Source: Alistipes sp. (GTDB taxonomy: Bacteria > Bacteroidota > Bacteroidia > Bacteroidales > Rikenellaceae). From it: a DNA stretch of 14,463 nt. Shown here one piece after another: positions 5,773 to 14,400 of this stretch. The first letter of the stretch is position 1. Each line of letters opens with the position of its first letter. Location: positions 1-14,463 of the forward strand of contig JAFOXS010000242.1 of NCBI GenBank assembly GCA_017391665.1. The letters run 5' to 3'. The notes below the pieces were generated by a model. It made no database searches and had not been told where the DNA came from. It saw only the letters and a program-made list of their open reading frames with translations. A program made the position numbers and the translations under genes.

Positions 5773-6507
5773 TTATTTATATATTTCAATTTTTAATTTT
5801 TCGCTTAAGTGTTTAACAACCTGCATCTTAACCTGCTCAAAATCGACCGCATGGCCTACCTCGCGCTCGATGCTCGTAACGCCCCTATCGACAAATCCGC
5901 AGGGGTTGATATGGTTAAAATACCTTAGATCCGTAGCCACATTCAGGGCAAAGCCGTGCATGGTAACATAGCGGCTCGACTTGACACCTATGGCGCAGAT
6001 CTTTCTCGCGCGCGGAGTATCGCCATCGATCCATACTCCCGAAGCGCCCGCCACGCGGCCCGCCTCGATGCCCCACTCGGCACACACGCCGATGATGGCC
6101 TCCTCGATGGAGTCGATATACTCTCTAAGACCGATGCCCAACTGCTCCAGATCCAGGATGGGATAACCCACTATCTGACCCGGGCCGTGAAAGGTCACGT
6201 CGCCACCACGGTCGATGTGGAAAAATTCGGCACCGATAGAGCGCAAATAAGCCTCCGGAACGAGCATATTCTCGTCCTTACCGCTTTTGCCTAATGTGTA
6301 AACAGGATTGTGTTCTACTGTGAGAAGCCAGCCGGCTTCATGCCCCGAAAGATCTGCCAAGGCCTCAGCGGCAGCGCCCGCTTCGGCACCCTCCATAGCG
6401 GCTACACCTCTCTTCACTGCAAGCACACGATCGAACAGCGACCGCTGCAAGTCCCAGCACTCGGAGTAGCCCATACGGCCTAAATCTTTGTACAATACCC
6501 CCTTCAT
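5773..6507 (-). CDS. lipB: Octanoyl-[ACP]:protein N-octanoyltransferase LipB
   Basis: LipB moves an octanoyl group from acyl carrier protein to a lysine on the lipoyl domains of 2-oxoacid dehydrogenases or glycine cleavage H protein; LipA then adds the sulfurs. I chose the ATG at 6505-6507 (244 residues), where MKGVLYKDLGRMGYSE fits the family's N-terminus. A TTG at 6610-6612 would add 35 residues of non-family sequence and overlap lipA. The signature RGGDVTFHGPGQ is at 100-111. The catalytic pair are Lys169 in ARKICAIGVK and Cys203 in NPCGFVDRGVTS, with MHGFALNV between them. Residues 38-53 form an alanine- and glutamate-rich insertion, making it slightly longer than the E. coli enzyme. It sits 91 bp after lipA and 14 bp before recJ. 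Confidence 0.94.
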   Translation of the reverse strand: MKGVLYKDLGRMGYSECWDLQRSLFDRVLAVKRGVAAMEGAEAGAAAEALADLSGHEAGWLLTVEHNPVYTLGKSGKDENMLVPEAYLRSIGAEFFHIDRGGDVTFHGPGQIVGYPILDLEQLGIGLREYIDSIEEAIIGVCAEWGIEAGRVAGASGVWIDGDTPRARKICAIGVKSSRYVTMHGFALNVATDLRYFNHINPCGFVDRGVTSIEREVGHAVDFEQVKMQVVKHLSEKLKIEIYK

Positions 6508-6598
6508 TTTAGCCAAAAGCCTTGCGCCGAAGAGGATCGGTGAAGCCTCGGACAAAAAACAATTATGGCTAACCGCCCTTGTCCTAATCTCCTCCCCC

Positions 6599-7492
6599 CT
6601 ACTGCTCGGCAATTTTACGCTTTACGCTCTCCAGTGCGGCATCGGCCAGATATGACGAGCGCACCATCGGTGCACTGGCACAATAGCTGAAGCCCATCTC
6701 AAGAGCCTGAAGTCGGTACCATTCGAATTTCTCGGGAGTGATGTACGCCGCAACGGGATAGTGCTCCAGAGAGGGTCGAAGATACTGACCAAGCGTTACA
6801 ATCTCGACACCTACATTGCGTAGGTCTCTAAGTGTCTGCAATACTTCATCATCGCTCTCGCCAAGTCCGACCATCAGTCCACTCTTCGAGACTGCACCCG
6901 ATGAGGAGATGATCTCCAGCGTACGCAGGCTCGTGCGATACTTCGCTCGAGAGCGTACAAGCGGGGTGAGTCGCTCGACGGTTTCGATGTTGTGCCCGAT
7001 GATATCGGGCTTGGATGCGGCTACAATGTCTATAAGATCAGCCCTTGCATCCAAATCGGGAATAAGGAGCTCAATTGTTGCGTCGCAATTTGTACGACGT
7101 ATGGCCTCCACTACTGCGGCCCAATGCTGTGCACCGCCATCGGGCAGGTCATCACGTGTAACAGAAGTTACGACAACATGTCGAAGTCCCATAAGCCTCA
7201 CGCTTTCAGCCAACTGCTCAGGCTCTGAGGGGTCGGGAGCAAGGGGTATGCCTGTCTTTGTCGCGCAGAAACGGCATCCGCGAGTACAAATATCGCCCAG
7301 GATCATGAATGTGGCTGTTCTTCGGCGCCAACACTCTGCCTTATTGGGGCAAAGACCGCTGCTGCAGATCGTATGCAATGAGTGCTCTTTGACTATACGT
7401 TCGACCTCGGCCGACTCCTCATTGCTTTGCAGGCGTATCTTCAACCACTCGGGCTTACGCAGTACATTTACCTTGTCATAAAACTTCGGCAT
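6599..7492 (-). CDS. lipA: Lipoyl synthase LipA
   Basis: A radical S-adenosylmethionine enzyme that inserts two sulfur atoms into protein-bound octanoyl chains to make the lipoyl cofactor. I take the ATG at 7490-7492 (297 residues, normal for LipA). The longer frame from a TTG at 7538-7540 would start within the promoter region. Both iron-sulfur clusters are marked: the auxiliary cluster by Cys43, Cys48 and Cys54 (CSSGLCPNKAEC), and the radical-SAM cluster by Cys69, Cys73 and Cys76 (CTRGCRFC). The C-terminal RSSY, whose serine ligates the auxiliary cluster, is at 278-281. It is the first gene of the probable lipA-lipB-recJ operon and is transcribed divergently from the porin gene. Confidence 0.96.
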   Translation of the reverse strand: MPKFYDKVNVLRKPEWLKIRLQSNEESAEVERIVKEHSLHTICSSGLCPNKAECWRRRTATFMILGDICTRGCRFCATKTGIPLAPDPSEPEQLAESVRLMGLRHVVVTSVTRDDLPDGGAQHWAAVVEAIRRTNCDATIELLIPDLDARADLIDIVAASKPDIIGHNIETVERLTPLVRSRAKYRTSLRTLEIISSSGAVSKSGLMVGLGESDDEVLQTLRDLRNVGVEIVTLGQYLRPSLEHYPVAAYITPEKFEWYRLQALEMGFSYCASAPMVRSSYLADAALESVKRKIAEQ

Positions 7493-7519
7493 TTTAAGTT
7501 CATTATTTTCCAATTGATG

Positions 7520-7527
7520 CAAAGATA
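7520..7527 (-). promoter_or_regulatory. Predicted -7 box of the lipA operon
   Basis: TATCTTTG on the minus strand fits TAnnTTTG and lies 27 bp before the lipA ATG, ruling out the TTG start upstream. No good -33 TTTG is seen at 19-21 bp. The upstream side is a long T run. Confidence 0.6.
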
Positions 7528-7654
7528 GAAAAAAAAACAAAAACTTGGCTGATTTTTAATAAAAATCTATCAACTCCTGCGCAAAAAGACGACATCTTTC
7601 AAAAAAAGAGCAAAAAAGCCGAGATCCATAACACTATCAATGAGCTAAAAACAC

Positions 7655-7662
7655 TATCTTTG
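7655..7662 (+). promoter_or_regulatory. Predicted -7 box of the porin-Gate operon
   Basis: TATCTTTG fits TAnnTTTG, 32 bp before the porin ATG, and faces the lipA promoter across a 127-bp AT-rich gap. A clear -33 box is not visible. The ACACTATC stretch at 7631-7638 recurs at 7651-7658, partly within the -7 box, and may be a regulatory direct repeat. Confidence 0.55.
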
Positions 7663-7694
7663 CGCACGTTTTTACAACAGACCTAAATCAAGAC

Positions 7695-8717
7695 ATGAGA
7701 AACATCCTCATACTCCTATCGGCAATGATGCTGCTTGCCCCTGTTGCCAAGGCGCAAGAGAACGATCTTCGCCTGCAGGCAGAGACACGAATCGACTACA
7801 GCGGCGAGCAACTGAAATCGGACGATTTCAAGGGTGGCTTCTACGGCAAGTATCTGAATGTGATACTGTCGGGAACCATTGGCGACAAATTTTCGTACGC
7901 CTACCGCCAGCGTCTGAACAAGGCCCACGCCGACCAGAGTTTTTTCGATGCCACCGACTGGCTATATCTGAACTATGCCCCCAGTAGCAATTGGCAGTTC
8001 TCGGCTGGAAAACAGGTGGTGGCCATTGGCGGATACGAGTATGACCGTGCTCCCATCGATCTCTATTTCTGCTCGGAGTTCTGGAACAATATTGCATGCT
8101 ATCAGTTTGGTGTAAGCGCCACATATGCAGCCAACAGCGGCAAGGACAAATTCCTGTTTCAGGTGTGCCAGAGTCCCTTCCGTGCAAATGCCGACAACAT
8201 GTATGCATACAACCTGATGTGGATGGGCTCGCACGACTGGTATCAATCTATCTGGACGGTAAACCTTATCGAGCACAACCCCAAGGATCAGATCGCATAT
8301 CTTGCGCTGGGCAACCAATTCACCTTTGGTGACTTCAGATTGCAGCTCGACTACATGCTCCGAGCATCGAACCGAAGCATGCTCTTCAAGGATTACTCAA
8401 TCATGGGCGAGGCTTCATATACCATAGCCGACAAGTTGAACATCTACGGTCGTGTGACATACGACGTAAACAACTCAACGGGCGCCGTCAACGACTTCTG
8501 CGTGATGCCCGACACCGAGCTCACACGCCTTGGCGCTGGCGTGGAGTTCTACCCTCTGCCAAAGAAGAATCGCTCAATCCGTCTGCACGCCTTCTACCAC
8601 TACACAATGGGCCACAATGGCAACCCCAATGGTGTTCTGATGGATGGACAGTCGGTGTTCAGCATCGGTCTGAAGTGGAAAATCGACGTCATCTCTATTG
8701 CAAAAAAGATATTTTAA
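7695..8717 (+). CDS. Outer-membrane porin, phosphate-selective porin O/P-like
   Basis: A 340-residue outer-membrane beta-barrel. Residues 1-20 are a signal peptide ending in AKA before Gln21. The rest alternates polar and aromatic residues in many short amphipathic strands, such as FSYAYRQRLNK, WQFSAGKQVV and FRLQLDYML, with typical porin turns. The layout resembles the OprO/OprP-type porins common in Bacteroidota, though somewhat short for them. The final residues IISIAKKIF-like (VISIAKKIF) form a short basic tail rather than the usual terminal aromatic strand, which is slightly odd. It is followed after 30 bp by the Gate-domain membrane protein, so both are likely one operon. The permeating solute is not evident; the nearby purine salvage gene hints at nucleobases or nucleosides. 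Confidence 0.78.
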   Translation: MRNILILLSAMMLLAPVAKAQENDLRLQAETRIDYSGEQLKSDDFKGGFYGKYLNVILSGTIGDKFSYAYRQRLNKAHADQSFFDATDWLYLNYAPSSNWQFSAGKQVVAIGGYEYDRAPIDLYFCSEFWNNIACYQFGVSATYAANSGKDKFLFQVCQSPFRANADNMYAYNLMWMGSHDWYQSIWTVNLIEHNPKDQIAYLALGNQFTFGDFRLQLDYMLRASNRSMLFKDYSIMGEASYTIADKLNIYGRVTYDVNNSTGAVNDFCVMPDTELTRLGAGVEFYPLPKKNRSIRLHAFYHYTMGHNGNPNGVLMDGQSVFSIGLKWKIDVISIAKKIF

Positions 8718-8747
8718 TACACTAACCATCTAACCTGTAAGAACAAA

Positions 8748-9881
8748 ATGAATCGCAAGAAATCAAGCACCTGGGAGGGCATCCCGTGTTTAGTAATTAT
8801 CTTGTTGCTCTTTGGCGGTATTGGACACGTTATGGGAGTGTCGCAGATGCTCAACACCATAATGAACACAGCTCACGACCTGCTTCTCAACACTGTTTTC
8901 TACCTGATGGGCGTAACCGTTATCACGGGTGCCATCGGTAAGATTTTCATCGAATTTGGTGTTGTAAATCTTTTGGAGAAGATTCTGCGACCCATGATGC
9001 GCCCCATATTCAATCTGCCCGGCGTGGCGTCGCTCGGTGCCGTGATGACCTTCCTGTCGGACAACCCCGCTATCATCTCGCTGTCGCAAGACAAGCGATT
9101 TAGACAATACTTCAAGAAGTATCAGTTCATCTCGCTCACCAATTTCGGCACCGCATTTGGTATGGGTCTGCTGGTGATTGTTTTTATGATGGGACAGGGT
9201 TTCTTTGCCGAGCCCATGATTGGTTTTGTAGGAGCAATGGTTGGCTGCGTGGTATCAACCCGTCTGATGCAACGCTCCGTCGTCAAGGCCTATCCCAACT
9301 TTGCCCATGAGATTGCCTGCGACGAGGAGATAGAGGATATCGAGGAGCAGCACAAGGAGGAGAAGTCTCTCTTCATTCGCATCCTCAACTCGCTGCTCGA
9401 CGGCGGTCGCACAGGTGTAGAGGTGGGCTTGACCATCATCCCCGGAGTGCTTATCATCTCTACGTTTGTGATGATTCTCACCTTTGGCACATCGGCCGAG
9501 GGCACATACACCGGCGCAGCATACGAGGGAGTTGAGCTCCTGCCGTGGCTCGCGGGCAAGATAAACTTCGTATTTGAGTGGTTGTTCGGCTTTACGGATC
9601 CCCACCTGGTGGCATTCCCCATCACGGCGCTGGGCGCTGTTGGCGCGGCTCTGAGCCTTATCCCCAGCTTTTTGGCCAACGGCTGGGCTGATGGCAATGC
9701 CATCGCAGTGTTTACGGCCATCGGAATGTGCTGGAGTGGTTACCTGAGCACCCACACCGCCATGCTCGACTCGCTGGGCTATCGCGAGCTGACATCAAAG
9801 GCTATCGTTGCCCACACCATCGGAGGTCTGGCAGCAGCGACAACTGCACATTGGCTCTATATGTTGTACACACTTATCTAA
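8748..9881 (+). CDS. Gate-domain (nucleoside recognition) inner-membrane protein
   Basis: A 377-residue polytopic membrane protein with about eight to nine hydrophobic segments (near 11-30, 48-66, 93-112, 126-149, 155-173, 225-247, 287-310, 318-335 and 352-375). Two halves, each with a Gate-like region, are split by an acidic cytoplasmic linker at 190-206 (CDEEIEDIEEQHKEEK). The first half carries VMTFLSDNPAIISLSQDKRF, a segment typical of nucleoside recognition/Gate proteins related to nucleoside transporters and the SpmA/SpmB group. It resembles the clostridial CD0519/CD1768-type membrane proteins, from memory. It probably moves a small solute across the inner membrane. The start is ATG at 8748, 30 bp after the porin stop; apt follows after 43 bp with its own -7 box. 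Family is fairly sure, substrate not. Confidence 0.75.
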   Translation: MNRKKSSTWEGIPCLVIILLLFGGIGHVMGVSQMLNTIMNTAHDLLLNTVFYLMGVTVITGAIGKIFIEFGVVNLLEKILRPMMRPIFNLPGVASLGAVMTFLSDNPAIISLSQDKRFRQYFKKYQFISLTNFGTAFGMGLLVIVFMMGQGFFAEPMIGFVGAMVGCVVSTRLMQRSVVKAYPNFAHEIACDEEIEDIEEQHKEEKSLFIRILNSLLDGGRTGVEVGLTIIPGVLIISTFVMILTFGTSAEGTYTGAAYEGVELLPWLAGKINFVFEWLFGFTDPHLVAFPITALGAVGAALSLIPSFLANGWADGNAIAVFTAIGMCWSGYLSTHTAMLDSLGYRELTSKAIVAHTIGGLAAATTAHWLYMLYTLI

Positions 9882-9889
9882 ATTTTGTG

Positions 9890-9897
9890 TATATTTG
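9890..9897 (+). promoter_or_regulatory. Predicted -7 box of apt
   Basis: TATATTTG fits TAnnTTTG and lies 9 bp after the Gate gene stop and 27 bp before the apt ATG. A possible -33 GTTG at 9863-9866 sits inside the Gate coding region with a long 23-bp spacer. apt may therefore have its own transcript as well as read-through. Confidence 0.6.
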
Positions 9898-9924
9898 TAA
9901 AGTGATTGACCTAAAACAAACAGC

Positions 9925-10485
9925 ATGAAAGAGGCTCTGAAATTTTACAAGGATTTCCCCAAGGAGGGTATCGTATTCGTAGATATTATTCCGCTGATGC
10001 AGGATAAGAAGATCTTCGGCGAGGTGATCGAAAAACTCGGCACAATGCTCTCGGCGCCCAACATCGCAGCACCCGAGGCACGAGGTTTTCTCTTTGCCGC
10101 ACCGCTGATGGTTGCCAAGCCCGAGGTAGCAAGCATTATCCCCATCCGCAAGAGAGGTAAACTCCCTTACAATGAGGGCGATCTGTGCGATGTGGAGATC
10201 GAGAAGGAGTATGGCGCAGACCACCTCTTCTACCGTCTGAGCGACATCGCAGCAGCCAAAGCCGATGGCGACGAGATTCACATCTCAATCCTTGACGATC
10301 TGCTCGCCACGGGTGGCACTGCCGAAGGCGTTGCCGAGTCGCTGATGGCGCAAAAAATCGTAAAGGATGGCAAAGAGTACAAGGTGGTAATTGACGAGTT
10401 CCTCTTTATCGTAGAGCTCGATTTCCTTGCAGGCAAGGAGCGTCTGGAGAAGATTGCACCAGTAAAGTCATTGATTCATCTGTAA
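9925..10485 (+). CDS. apt: Adenine phosphoribosyltransferase
   Basis: A 186-residue cytoplasmic purine salvage enzyme that joins adenine to phosphoribosyl pyrophosphate to give AMP. Family landmarks appear in order: DFPKEGIVFVDIIPLM (10-25), EARGFLFAAPL (51-61), PIRKRGKLP (73-81) and EYGADHLFYR (95-104). The PRPP loop ILDDLLATGGTAEGV (122-136) has its two aspartates at 124-125. The FIVELDFLAGKERL tail matches the FxIxLxxLGGxxRL ending. An additional charged stretch, KIVKDGKEYKVV (144-155), makes it slightly longer than the E. coli enzyme. The start is ATG at 9925. Its place behind a Gate-domain protein gives a possible link between uptake and salvage. A strong terminator follows. Confidence 0.93.
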   Translation: MKEALKFYKDFPKEGIVFVDIIPLMQDKKIFGEVIEKLGTMLSAPNIAAPEARGFLFAAPLMVAKPEVASIIPIRKRGKLPYNEGDLCDVEIEKEYGADHLFYRLSDIAAAKADGDEIHISILDDLLATGGTAEGVAESLMAQKIVKDGKEYKVVIDEFLFIVELDFLAGKERLEKIAPVKSLIHL

Positions 10486-10506
10486 GCGGCAACAGCCAAG
10501 TCCCAT

Positions 10507-10537
10507 AAAATCTCCCACCCAAGCGGGAGATTTTTTT
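10507..10537 (+). terminator. Rho-independent terminator of apt
   Basis: AAAATCTCCC (10507-10516) pairs with GGGAGATTTT (10525-10534), a 10-bp stem with an 8-nt loop, and the T run continues to 10537. It ends the porin-Gate-apt transcripts 21 bp after the apt stop. Confidence 0.9.
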
Positions 10538-10546
10538 ATTGAAAAA

Positions 10547-10579
10547 TTTGTGGGGGGGGGTAAATTTTGCATATATTTG
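10547..10579 (+). promoter_or_regulatory. Promoter with a G9 tract in its spacer
   Basis: TTTG (10547-10550), a 21-bp spacer and TATATTTG (10572-10579) match the Bacteroides consensus closely. The spacer contains nine consecutive G (10552-10560). The promoter starts 9 bp after the apt terminator T run and drives the beta-barrel gene at 10609. Slippage in the G run would change the spacing between the boxes. Confidence 0.75.
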
Positions 10580-10608
10580 CGGGCAGATAATCAAAAACTT
10601 AGAAACGT

Positions 10609-11193
10609 ATGACTAAACGCATTACAACGCTAATTATAGCAATCGTATGTTGCGCGACAAGCTTCGCTCAAAAGGTCGAAGTGCGCCGCCTGGAGGGAGA
10701 GATTGGTGTGGGACTGGTAAATGGCGCAAGCAAACTTTCGCTTGACGGATGCGATGCAGGCCCGTTGTTATATGCCGAGTTGCGCTATAACCTGCGCACC
10801 CTGCCCATTGACGTGGGTGTGCAGCTATCGAGCAGTTACTTCCACCGTGAGGCTGATGGTCAGGCCGACAGACTGCAGACAAAGTCGGGCAACATTATGG
10901 CCGTTGCCGACTATAATCTCTTTCGTGGAAGAAAGATTTCGATCTTTGCTGGCGCAGGTGTCGGATGCGGAGTGTTGAATCTCACGGCACCTATCACCAT
11001 CACCCGTCCCGACGAACAGTGGAGCGGCTACTCTGCAGGCGATGGAAAGGCTAAATTCAGCGTTATGCCACGCTTTGGAGTGGAACTTTTCAACCACCTC
11101 AGACTAACGCTCTTTTATGTGGGCGAGGAGCGGGCCAACAACCATTTTGGACTGAGCATCGGAGGCGTTCTGGGTGGTGGCAGAAAACGTTAA
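10609..11193 (+). CDS. Small outer-membrane beta-barrel protein
   Basis: A 194-residue exported protein. Residues 1-20 are a signal peptide ending SFA before Gln21. The mature part has alternating hydrophobic strands separated by polar loops, for example EGEIGVGLVNG, PLLYAELRYNL, IDVGVQLSSSYF, ISIFAGAGVGCGV, FSVMPRFGVELF and LRLTLFYVG, ending in HFGLSIGGVLGGG. This suits an eight-stranded barrel of the OmpA/OmpX-like or PorT-like type. It has no peptidoglycan-binding domain and no lipoprotein cysteine at the cleavage site. It is a single-gene unit with its own promoter and terminator. The surface location plus a homopolymer-containing promoter make phase-variable expression a fair guess. The exact function is unknown. 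Confidence 0.72.
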   Translation: MTKRITTLIIAIVCCATSFAQKVEVRRLEGEIGVGLVNGASKLSLDGCDAGPLLYAELRYNLRTLPIDVGVQLSSSYFHREADGQADRLQTKSGNIMAVADYNLFRGRKISIFAGAGVGCGVLNLTAPITITRPDEQWSGYSAGDGKAKFSVMPRFGVELFNHLRLTLFYVGEERANNHFGLSIGGVLGGGRKR

Positions 11194-11221
11194 AAAGCGT
11201 CGTTACACTTAACAATATTGA

Positions 11222-11252
11222 GGGTTGCGGGTTTTCGCAGCCCTTATTTTTT
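11222..11252 (+). terminator. Rho-independent terminator of the beta-barrel gene
   Basis: GGGTTGCG (11222-11229) pairs with CGCAGCCC (11236-11243), with one G-U, around a GGTTTT loop. It is followed by TTATTTTTT. It lies 28 bp after the stop codon. Confidence 0.85.
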
Positions 11253-11284
11253 GCTTTTACTGCACGATGGTCGGGAAAAATTTG

Positions 11285-11292
11285 TATATTTG
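11285..11292 (+). promoter_or_regulatory. Predicted -7 box of ileS
   Basis: TATATTTG fits TAnnTTTG and lies 112 bp before the ileS ATG, leaving an unusually long A-rich leader of about 105 nt. No TTTG is seen at the -33 distance. The leader contains a small CAAC/GTTG hairpin and a 19-codon open frame at 11334-11393. Confidence 0.6.
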
Positions 11293-11404
11293 CACGTTAT
11301 ATACCCTAAATATATAGAAAAAAGCCCTCAACGATGCTGTTGACAGCTAAGCGGAGAGCAAAAAGAAGAATACAAAAGAAAGAAAAAATATAGAATAATC
11401 CGTT

Positions 11405-14400
11405 ATGAAGTTCAACGAGTACAAAGGTCTCGATCTGGCTACGATAGCCGACGAGGTATTGAAGAAATGGGACAACGACGACACCTTCCATCAGAGTATC
11501 ACCACTCGCGAGGGTCATCCCACATTCGTATTCTACGAGGGTCCCCCTTCGGCAAACGGTATGCCGGGTATCCACCACGTTATGGCGCGTACGATCAAGG
11601 ATGTTATCTGCCGTTACAAGACACAGCAGGGCTACCTGGTACACCGCAAGGCTGGTTGGGACACACACGGTCTGCCCGTAGAGTTGGGTGTTGAGAAGAA
11701 GCTCGGCATCACAAAGGAGGATATCGGCAAGACTATCACTATCGAGGAGTACAACCGCACCTGCCGCGAGGCGGTGATGGAGTTCACCGACATGTGGGAG
11801 AACCTGACAAAGAAGATGGGTTACTGGGTGAATATGGACGACCCTTATATCACCTACGACAACAAATATATCGAGTCGCTGTGGTGGCTCTTGAAGCAGC
11901 TCTACGAGAAGGGTCTGCTCTACAAGGGTTACACCATCCAGCCCTACTCGCCCGCAGCGGGTACGGGCCTTTCGACTCACGAGCTGAACCAGCCGGGTTG
12001 CTACCGCGATGTGAAGGATACTACGATGGTGGCACAGTTCCGCATCACCGAGCCCAAGCCCGAGATGGAGGGTTGGGGTACACCCGTATTCCTGGCGTGG
12101 ACCACAACACCCTGGACTCTGCCTTCAAACACCGCACTCTGCGTAGGCCCGAAGATTGACTACGTTGCAGTTCGTACATACAACGGCTACACAGGCGAGA
12201 AGATCACCGCCGTACTGGCCGAGCCTCTGCTCTACTCTCACTTCAACAAGAAGGCCGAGGGTATTGCATTGGAGGATTACAAGGTGGGCGACAAACTCAT
12301 CCCCTTCGAGGTTGTAGGTCGCTGGAAGGGTCCCGAGCTCGTTGGTATGCACTACGAGCAGCTCATCCAGTGGGTAAAGCCCGTGGAGCTCGACGAGGCT
12401 GGCAACTGGGTATCGGCAGCCGACAAGGCGTTCCGCGTGATTCCGGGTGACTATGTAACTGTAGAGGATGGTACGGGTATCGTACACATCGCTCCGACGT
12501 TTGGTGCTGACGATGCCTTCGTAGCACGTCAGGCTGGCATCCCCTCTCTGTTTATGATTAACAAGCGTGGCGAGACACGCCCGATGGTAGATCTTACAGG
12601 TAAGTTCTATCTGATGGAGGAGCTCGACGAGAAGTTCCTTAAGGAGTGTGTCAATGCCGAGGCATATAAAGACTACGAGGGTCGCTGGGTGAAGAATGCC
12701 TACGATCCGCAGTTCACCGTGGATGGTCGTTACGATGAGGCTGCTGCCGCAGCTGCCGAGTCGCTCGACGTATATATCGCTATCAACCTCAAGGGCGTGA
12801 ACAAGGCCTTCAAGATTGAGAAGCACACGCACAACTACCCCCACTGCTGGCGTACCGACAAGCCCGTGTTGTATTATCCTTTGGATTCGTGGTTTATCCG
12901 CACCACAGCACTCAAGGAGCGTATGATGGAGCTCAACGAGACCATCCTCTGGAAACCCGAGTCAACGGGTACGGGTCGCTTTGGCAAGTGGCTGGAGAAT
13001 CTGAACGACTGGAACCTTTCACGTTCACGTTTCTGGGGTACGCCGCTGCCTATCTGGGCTACGGAGGATCGCTCGGAGCTTAAGTGCATCGGTTCGGTTG
13101 AGGAGCTTATGGCCGAGATCGAAAAGAGTATCGAGGCTGGCAACATGACCGAGAATCCGTTCAAGAACTTCAAGGTGGGCGATATGTCGAAGGAGAACTA
13201 CTCGGTAGAGAATATCGACCTGCACCGCCCCTATGTTGACTCTATCGTCCTCACAGCCGCAAACGGCGCTCCGATGAAGCGCGAGAGCGACCTTATCGAC
13301 GTATGGTTTGACTCAGGTGCTATGCCCTATGCGCAGATTCACTATCCCTTCGAGAATGGCGGTGCCGACTTCAAGGAGGTATTCCCCGCAGACTTCATCG
13401 CCGAGGGTGTTGACCAGACACGTGGTTGGTTCTTCACATTGCACGCAATCGCTACAATGTTGTTTGACTCTGTAGCGTTCAAGAATATCATCTCTAACGG
13501 CTTGGTATTGGATAAGAACGGAAACAAGATGTCGAAGCGTCTTGGCAACGCCGTAGATCCCTTCGAGGTACTCTCAACATACGGTGCGGATGCTACTCGT
13601 TGGTATATGATCTCTAACTCACAGCCGTGGGATAACCTTAAGTTCGACAAGGAGGGTGTGGACGAGGTACGTCGTAAGTTCTTCGGCACACTCTACAATA
13701 CATACTCGTTCTTTGCACTCTACGCCAACGTAGATGGCTTCACAGGTAGCGAGCGCGAGATTCCCGTTGCGGAGCGTCCCGAGATTGACCGTTGGATTAT
13801 CTCGGTGTTGAACACATTGGTGAAGGATGTTACAAAGTATCTTAACGACTACGACCCCACACCTGCGGCACGTGCTATTCAGGACTTCGTGAACGAGAAC
13901 CTCTCGAACTGGTACGTTCGTTTGAACCGTAAGCGTTTCTGGGGTGGCGGTATGACTGACGACAAGTTGGCCGCATATCAGACACTCTACACCTGCTTGG
14001 AGACTGTGGTTAAGTTGGCCGCTCCCTTTGCGCCCTTCATCTCTGACCAGATCTTCAGCGACCTGAACGCCGTTAGCGGTCGTCACGCGGAGACATCTGT
14101 TCACTTGGCACAGTTCCCCGTAGTGGATCAGACACTCATCAACAGCGACCTCGAGCAGACTATGGAGATTGCACAGCGCGTATCGTCTATGGTTTTGGCA
14201 TTGCGTCGTAAGGTGAACATCAAGGTACGTCAGCCGCTGACAAAGATTTTGATTCCCGTATTGGATCAGGATATGGCACGCCACATCGAGGCTGTAAAGG
14301 CGCTGATTATGGGTGAGGTAAATATCAAGGATATTGAGCTGCTGAGCGACACAACAGGTATTATCACCAAGCGCATCAAGCTCAACTTCAAGAACTTCTG

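Noticed and set aside
6508..6612. N-terminal extension of lipB from a TTG
   Set aside because: The extra 35 residues do not look like LipB and would overlap lipA; the ATG at 6505-6507 gives a normal family start.
6816..7481. 221-codon + strand frame opposite lipA
   Set aside because: It is antisense to lipA, which has all its cluster cysteines and RSSY. The frame's serine- and arginine-rich translation is typical of a shadow.
11306..14284. Long minus-strand frames within ileS (11306-11980, 12125-12844, 13619-14284)
   Set aside because: They are antisense to an intact, motif-complete ileS and have no family features. High GC at third positions leaves long antisense frames.
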